A DNA stretch of 8,199 bases from CAYPXJ01 sp964414595. GTDB taxonomy: Bacteria; Pseudomonadota; Alphaproteobacteria; Rickettsiales; CAIJLX01. Below the pieces are notes generated by a model. The model made no database searches and was not told the DNA's origin. It worked only from the letters and a program-made list of their open reading frames with translations. The position numbers and the translations under genes are program-made. Shown here piece by piece: positions 4,692 through 8,199 of this stretch. Each line of letters begins with the position of its first letter. Positions within the stretch are counted from its first letter, which is position 1. The stretch covers positions 1 through 8,199 of the forward strand of contig CAYPXJ010000058.1 in NCBI GenBank assembly GCA_964414595.1, read 5' to 3'.

Positions 4692-7379
4692 ATGTCTGAA
4701 CAAAAACATTTATTCCTCATCGATGGGTACGGATTTCTTTTCCGCGCCTACCATTCGCTGCCGCCGCTCACCAACCCGCAAGGCACGCCGGTTGGCGGCG
4801 TGTATGGTTTCATCACGATGCTGATGAAATTGCTGCAAAAACTCAAAAGCGAAAATGATCATCACCATTACGCCGCGGTGATTCTCGATGCCGGGCGCGA
4901 AACATTTCGTCACAAGATCGATGCGAATTACAAAGCGAATCGTCCGCCGCCGCCGGAGGATTTGATTCCGCAATTTCCGCTTATTCGCGATGCGGCGGAG
5001 GCGATGAATTTGCCGGCGATTGATCTGCCTGGGTACGAAGCGGACGATCTCATCGCCACCTATGCGAAGCAAGCGCGCGCGGCGGGATACGAAGTCACTA
5101 TCGTTTCTTCCGACAAAGATTTGATGCAGCTCGTCGCCGATGGCATTTGCATGTACGATGCGATGAAAGATAAACGCATTTGCGCCCCCGAAGTATTGGA
5201 AAAATTCGGCGTATCGCCGGCGCAAGTACGCGATGTGCTCGCGCTCATGGGCGATAGCAGCGATAACGTTCCCGGCGTGCCCGGTATCGGCCCGAAAACG
5301 GCAGCGGAACTTATTCAACAATTCGGTTCGCTGGAAAAAGTTTTGGAAAATGCCGCCAGCATCCCGCAGAAGAAAAGATCGGAAGCATTGCAGACGCATC
5401 GCGCCGATGCCGAGCTTTCGTATCAGCTCGTCGGTTTGCATGACGATGTGCCGGTGCCCACGCCGCTTTCCGCGTTGGAAATTCATCAGCCTGATTCCGC
5501 GCGACTCGCAAAATTTTTAGCGCTGCATGGCTTCAAATCTTTGCTTGCGCGTCTAGGCCATGCAGCTGAAAACGCTGCACCCTCACCTTCTATCCCTTCT
5601 GCCCTGCCGGTTGTTGCTGCTGTCCCTTTGCCACAAACCTATACGCCCGGTACGGTGATTACAGTCGATACGCTGGAAAAATTTCGTGCCTGGCTTGAGC
5701 GTCATACGCCGCTTGAAAGCGGTATGGTTGCGCTGCTCGTTGAAGAAACGAACGAACATCTCGCGCTGCGGATCGCTACGAACGAAAAAGAAGAAATACT
5801 GCTCACCGTCACAGAGCAGGATTCTATTCCCGGCGATCTCTTTAGCGCCGCACCGCAAGGTGCGATTGCGCTTGCCGATGTGCTGAAGGATCTGGCGCGC
5901 TATCTTGCGCTGCCGGGTGTGGCGCTAGTGGGTCATCAGCTTAAACCCTTCATCAAAAAATTACAGCGTGCGAACATCCTGCCCAACGCGATAGAAGATA
6001 TCACGCTGCTCTCGTATGCGTGCGATGGCGGCTTGCACGATCACGCGTATGCAGGGCTGATGGAGAAATATTTGGGCATGCAAAATGCCCTCGTTTCCGC
6101 CAGCTTGTTGCTCCTATTGTATCAAAAATTGCGGGCGCAAATTCAAGCGTATCGTGTCACCACGGTGTATGAGCGCATTGAGCGTCCGTTACTGCCGGTG
6201 CTTGCGAAAATGGAACAGGCGGGCGTGAAGATCGATCGCACAAAATTGCAAGCGCTCACCACCGATTTCAATACGCGCATCGCGCAACATGCGAAAGAAA
6301 TTTTCCAACTCGCGGGTGAGGAATTTAACATCGGCTCACCGAAGCAACTCGGCGAAGTGTTGTTCGATCACATGGGTATTCAGGGCGGCAAAAAAAGCAA
6401 AAGCGGCGCGTACGGCACCGATTCCGGTGTGCTGGAAGAAATTGCCGCGCAGGGCCACACGATTGCCGATAAAGTGCTCGCCTGGCGGCAACTTTCCAAA
6501 CTTGTCAGCACCTATACCGAAGCGCTGCAAAAAGAAATCAACGCAAAAACCGGCCGCGTGCACACCACATTCGAGATGGCGCTCACCACCACCGGCCGTC
6601 TCAGTTCCAATCAACCAAATCTGCAAAATATTCCGATTCGCACCGAGGAAGGCAAAAAAATCCGCACGGCATTTATCGCCGAGCCGGGGCATAAACTTAT
6701 CAGCGCGGATTACTCGCAAATCGAACTCCGTTTGCTTGCACACATGGCGACTATCGCACCACTGCGGGAGGCTTTCAAACAAGGCCTCGATGTTCACACT
6801 ATCACGGCGTCACAAGTATTCGGCATCCCGATAGAGCATGTGGATTCCGCGCGGCGGCGGCAGGCCAAGGCCATTAATTTTGGTATTATTTATGGCCAGT
6901 CTGCGCATGGGCTGGCGATGAATCTTGGCATCTCGCGCACCGACGCGGCGAAATATATTGAGGCCTATTTCGCACAATATCCGGGTATTCAAACCTACAT
7001 GGAAAAAACCAAAGAGTTTGCGCGCGAGCACGGCTATGTGCGCTCGCTTTACGGGCGGCGTTGTTACGTGCCGTTCATCAACGATAAAATTCCGGCGCGC
7101 CGTCAATTTGCTGAGCGCGCGGCAATCAACGCGCCGCTGCAAGGTACTGCCGCCGACATCATCAAGAAAGCGATGATCGCGCTTGATGGAAAACTGGCGC
7201 AGAAAAAATATGCCAGCCGCCTCATCCTGCAAATTCACGACGAACTACTGATTGAGGCACCGGAAAACGAGGCGGAGGAAATCGCCACACTCACCCGCAA
7301 GACGATGGAGCAAGTGGCGTATCTCTCTGTGCCGCTAACCACCGACGTAAAAATCGTAACCCATTGGGGCGAGGCGTAA
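4692..7379 (+). CDS. polA: DNA polymerase I, proofreading domain degenerate
   Basis: Repair and Okazaki-fragment-processing polymerase, 895 residues from the ATG at 4692 (E. coli enzyme: 928). The 5'-nuclease domain (about 1-290) shows LIDGYGFLFRAYHS at 9-22, GYEADDL (114-120), SSDKDLMQLV (139-148) and a helix-hairpin-helix GVPGIGPKTAAELI (195-208). A Pro/Ala-rich linker (292-319) leads to the exonuclease-like domain (about 320-490). There the E. coli DTE motif reads VEE (350-352), NLKYD reads QLKPF (416-420) and the third motif's Asp is absent, so proofreading is probably lost. The polymerase domain is intact: TGRLSSNQPNLQNIP (634-648), motif A DYSQIELR (Asp673), motif B with Lys726, Phe730 and Tyr734, and motif C HDE (849-851). 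A GTG at 4671 in the same frame would add seven residues not seen in the family. There is no Shine-Dalgarno before 4692. Confidence 0.97.
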   Translation: MSEQKHLFLIDGYGFLFRAYHSLPPLTNPQGTPVGGVYGFITMLMKLLQKLKSENDHHHYAAVILDAGRETFRHKIDANYKANRPPPPEDLIPQFPLIRDAAEAMNLPAIDLPGYEADDLIATYAKQARAAGYEVTIVSSDKDLMQLVADGICMYDAMKDKRICAPEVLEKFGVSPAQVRDVLALMGDSSDNVPGVPGIGPKTAAELIQQFGSLEKVLENAASIPQKKRSEALQTHRADAELSYQLVGLHDDVPVPTPLSALEIHQPDSARLAKFLALHGFKSLLARLGHAAENAAPSPSIPSALPVVAAVPLPQTYTPGTVITVDTLEKFRAWLERHTPLESGMVALLVEETNEHLALRIATNEKEEILLTVTEQDSIPGDLFSAAPQGAIALADVLKDLARYLALPGVALVGHQLKPFIKKLQRANILPNAIEDITLLSYACDGGLHDHAYAGLMEKYLGMQNALVSASLLLLLYQKLRAQIQAYRVTTVYERIERPLLPVLAKMEQAGVKIDRTKLQALTTDFNTRIAQHAKEIFQLAGEEFNIGSPKQLGEVLFDHMGIQGGKKSKSGAYGTDSGVLEEIAAQGHTIADKVLAWRQLSKLVSTYTEALQKEINAKTGRVHTTFEMALTTTGRLSSNQPNLQNIPIRTEEGKKIRTAFIAEPGHKLISADYSQIELRLLAHMATIAPLREAFKQGLDVHTITASQVFGIPIEHVDSARRRQAKAINFGIIYGQSAHGLAMNLGISRTDAAKYIEAYFAQYPGIQTYMEKTKEFAREHGYVRSLYGRRCYVPFINDKIPARRQFAERAAINAPLQGTAADIIKKAMIALDGKLAQKKYASRLILQIHDELLIEAPENEAEEIATLTRKTMEQVAYLSVPLTTDVKIVTHWGEA

Positions 7380-7388
7380 ATTTACGCC
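7373..7388. repeat. Perfect 16-bp palindrome over the polA stop codon
   Basis: GGCGTAAATTTACGCC is self-complementary and contains the TAA stop (7377-7379). It has no loop and no T-run immediately after it, so it is not a standard terminator. It could be a dimer-protein operator for the next gene or, in RNA, one arm of a composite 3' structure. Confidence 0.5.
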
Positions 7389-7392
7389 TGAT

Positions 7393-7413
7393 AGCTTAAC
7401 TTTTTCTTAAGCT
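7393..7413 (+). terminator. AT-rich hairpin after polA, possible weak terminator or operator
   Basis: AGCTTAA (7393-7399) and TTAAGCT (7407-7413) form a perfect 7-bp stem around a CTTTTTC loop, starting 13 bases after the polA stop. The stem is AT-rich and is followed by only TTCC, so termination would be weak. It also covers the region expected for the -35 element of the next gene and might act as an operator. Confidence 0.35.
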
Positions 7414-7421
7414 TTCCGCCC

Positions 7422-7427
7422 TATACT
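7422..7427 (+). promoter_or_regulatory. -10 element for the 189-residue gene
   Basis: TATACT matches the TATAAT consensus at five of six positions and lies 7 bases before the ATG at 7435. Transcription would then begin at or beside the A of the start codon, giving a leaderless message. No good -35 is seen. The AAGGG at 7429-7433 is only one base from the ATG, too close to act as a Shine-Dalgarno. Confidence 0.45.
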
Positions 7428-7434
7428 TAAGGGT

Positions 7435-8004
7435 ATGACAACAGAAAAATATATCAATCATTTGTCCTACTCGATCAACAATAGCTTGAGCGCTCTTGGT
7501 GATTTGCTGAGCGATGTGGTTCAAATAAATAAAGAAAATATCGCGCGCTGGCTTACAAAGCGCGACCCTGCCGCGTTTGAGAATCTGAATGAAGCAGAGA
7601 TGCGCGCGTTGCTACGTAACGAAGTAAAAAATCTGCAGCACATGCGCAATCAATTTGAAACGATTGCCAATATTTTAGAAATAAATCTCGATGCGCCGGC
7701 ATTTGCAGAAAACTCCTTAGTACGCCATACACAAATACGGAATACAGTGCCTGCAGCACTCGCTTTTGGCTTTATCACGCAAAATGAAGGTTTATTTCAA
7801 ATGGCGCTAGATACCATTGCGCTGCTTTTTGAAATGCAGACCATTTCAAAAGCCGGGAAGCAAACACCGGAAATTATTCAAGCCGGCGCATGCTTGGCCC
7901 GCGAATTTGAAGATAGAGCGATAAATCAAATCTCGCTTATCTACAACGGTAACTTGGAAAGCCTGCGCCACAAACTCTCGGCGCATTACGCACGAAAACT
8001 CTAA
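7435..8004 (+). CDS. Conserved-looking hypothetical helical protein
   Basis: A 189-residue protein I do not recognise. It looks mostly alpha-helical, with heptad-like hydrophobic spacing in the first 100 residues (SYSINNSLSALGDLL, then MRALLRNEVKNLQHM), no signal peptide and no clear membrane segment. A moderately hydrophobic stretch, AALAFGFITQNEGLFQMALDTIALLF, lies at about 103-129. The C-terminus is basic (LRHKLSAHYARKL). It has one cysteine (in GACLAREFED) and no obvious catalytic motif. Phasin-like or other scaffolding helical proteins are possible by appearance only. It follows polA by 55 bp, probably with its own promoter. Codon use is somewhat more AT-rich than polA. Translation from 7435 is the only reasonable choice, since the next in-frame ATG is far downstream. 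Confidence 0.7.
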   Translation: MTTEKYINHLSYSINNSLSALGDLLSDVVQINKENIARWLTKRDPAAFENLNEAEMRALLRNEVKNLQHMRNQFETIANILEINLDAPAFAENSLVRHTQIRNTVPAALAFGFITQNEGLFQMALDTIALLFEMQTISKAGKQTPEIIQAGACLAREFEDRAINQISLIYNGNLESLRHKLSAHYARKL

Positions 8005-8010
8005 CTCTTT

Positions 8011-8199
8011 TTAATAGAGCGATTGATTCATGGTGAGCGGGCGCGGCATCACCTGTTCATCCGGCATGGGATACGCCACCGGCATTTCCTCTTCGATATC
8101 GCGCGTTTCCTTCATGCGGCGCACCAGCATATCATTGCGGCGATTCGCCACTTCGAGCTTCGTATCGCAATCCAGAATATCGTAAATACGCTGCAGATA
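8011..8199 (-). CDS. C-terminal end of an unrecognised gene (start outside window)
   Basis: On the minus strand, 62 sense codons run from the window edge to a TAA at 8011-8013 without interruption, with codon use like polA (GCG, CGC, GAT). The peptide begins YLQRIYDILDCDTKLEV, continues with a charged, probably helical segment (NRRNDMLVRRMKETRDIEEEM) and ends in a Pro/Met-rich tail (MPVAYPMPDEQ..., NQSLY). The LDxDxKLEVxNxR pattern faintly recalls the C-terminal part of RMD1/YagE (DUF155) proteins, but the membrane segment usual there is missing, so I do not assign it. It converges on the 189-residue gene with 6 bp between the stop codons. Confidence 0.7.
   Translation of the reverse strand, partial: YLQRIYDILDCDTKLEVANRRNDMLVRRMKETRDIEEEMPVAYPMPDEQVMPRPLTMNQSLY

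Noticed and set aside
7999..8019. CTCTA/TAGAG inverted repeat between the convergent stop codons as a bidirectional terminator
   Set aside because: The stem is only 5 bp with an 11-base loop and overlaps coding ends; too weak to call.

Overview
The window looks like a chromosomal segment of an alphaproteobacterium (inferred from the style of the DNA polymerase I, moderately GC-rich codon use with many GCG/CGC/GAT codons, and lack of clear Shine-Dalgarno sites). It has two unlike parts that meet at a tRNA-Gln(UUG) gene on the minus strand at 2444-2518.

Left part, 1-2443: an AT-richer block downstream of the tRNA 3' end. All genes read leftward: a P4-type tyrosine integrase, a Dam-family adenine methyltransferase, and the start of what looks like the partner restriction enzyme. 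This is the classic tRNA-integrase-cargo layout of a genomic island carrying a type II restriction-modification system. The island appears to be decaying. The integrase frame stops exactly where its tyrosine nucleophile is expected, the methyltransferase has lost its N-terminal SAM-binding motif, and the restriction enzyme frame seems to run into unrelated sequence. The first two losses face each other across about 97 bp (1082-1177), so a single deletion could explain both. The other island end and its attachment-site copy lie outside the window. The stretch between integrase and tRNA (2279-2443) holds short repeats that look like recombination or regulatory sites.

Right part, 2519-8199: GC-richer sequence that looks like core chromosome. 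After about 235 bp without a gene comes a 631-residue protein with a glycoside hydrolase family 114-like domain, 28 uninterrupted RTX calcium-binding nonapeptides and a C-terminal tail typical of type I secretion substrates. It has no N-terminal signal peptide. polA follows 41 bp later on the same strand; its 5'-nuclease and polymerase domains look intact, but the proofreading exonuclease catalytic residues are largely gone. Next is an unrecognised 189-residue helical protein, preceded by two adjacent palindromes and a -10-like hexamer. At the right edge the C-terminal 62 codons of a minus-strand gene converge on it, leaving 6 bp between the stop codons.

The right-hand genes do not form an obvious pathway. 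The RTX hydrolase probably acts outside the cell on a galactosaminoglycan-like polysaccharide and polA is housekeeping. No type I secretion genes are in view. The most notable items are the GH114-RTX fusion, the coordinated breakage of the island, and the regularly spaced repeats beside the integrase. I did not find a convincing wholly new system.
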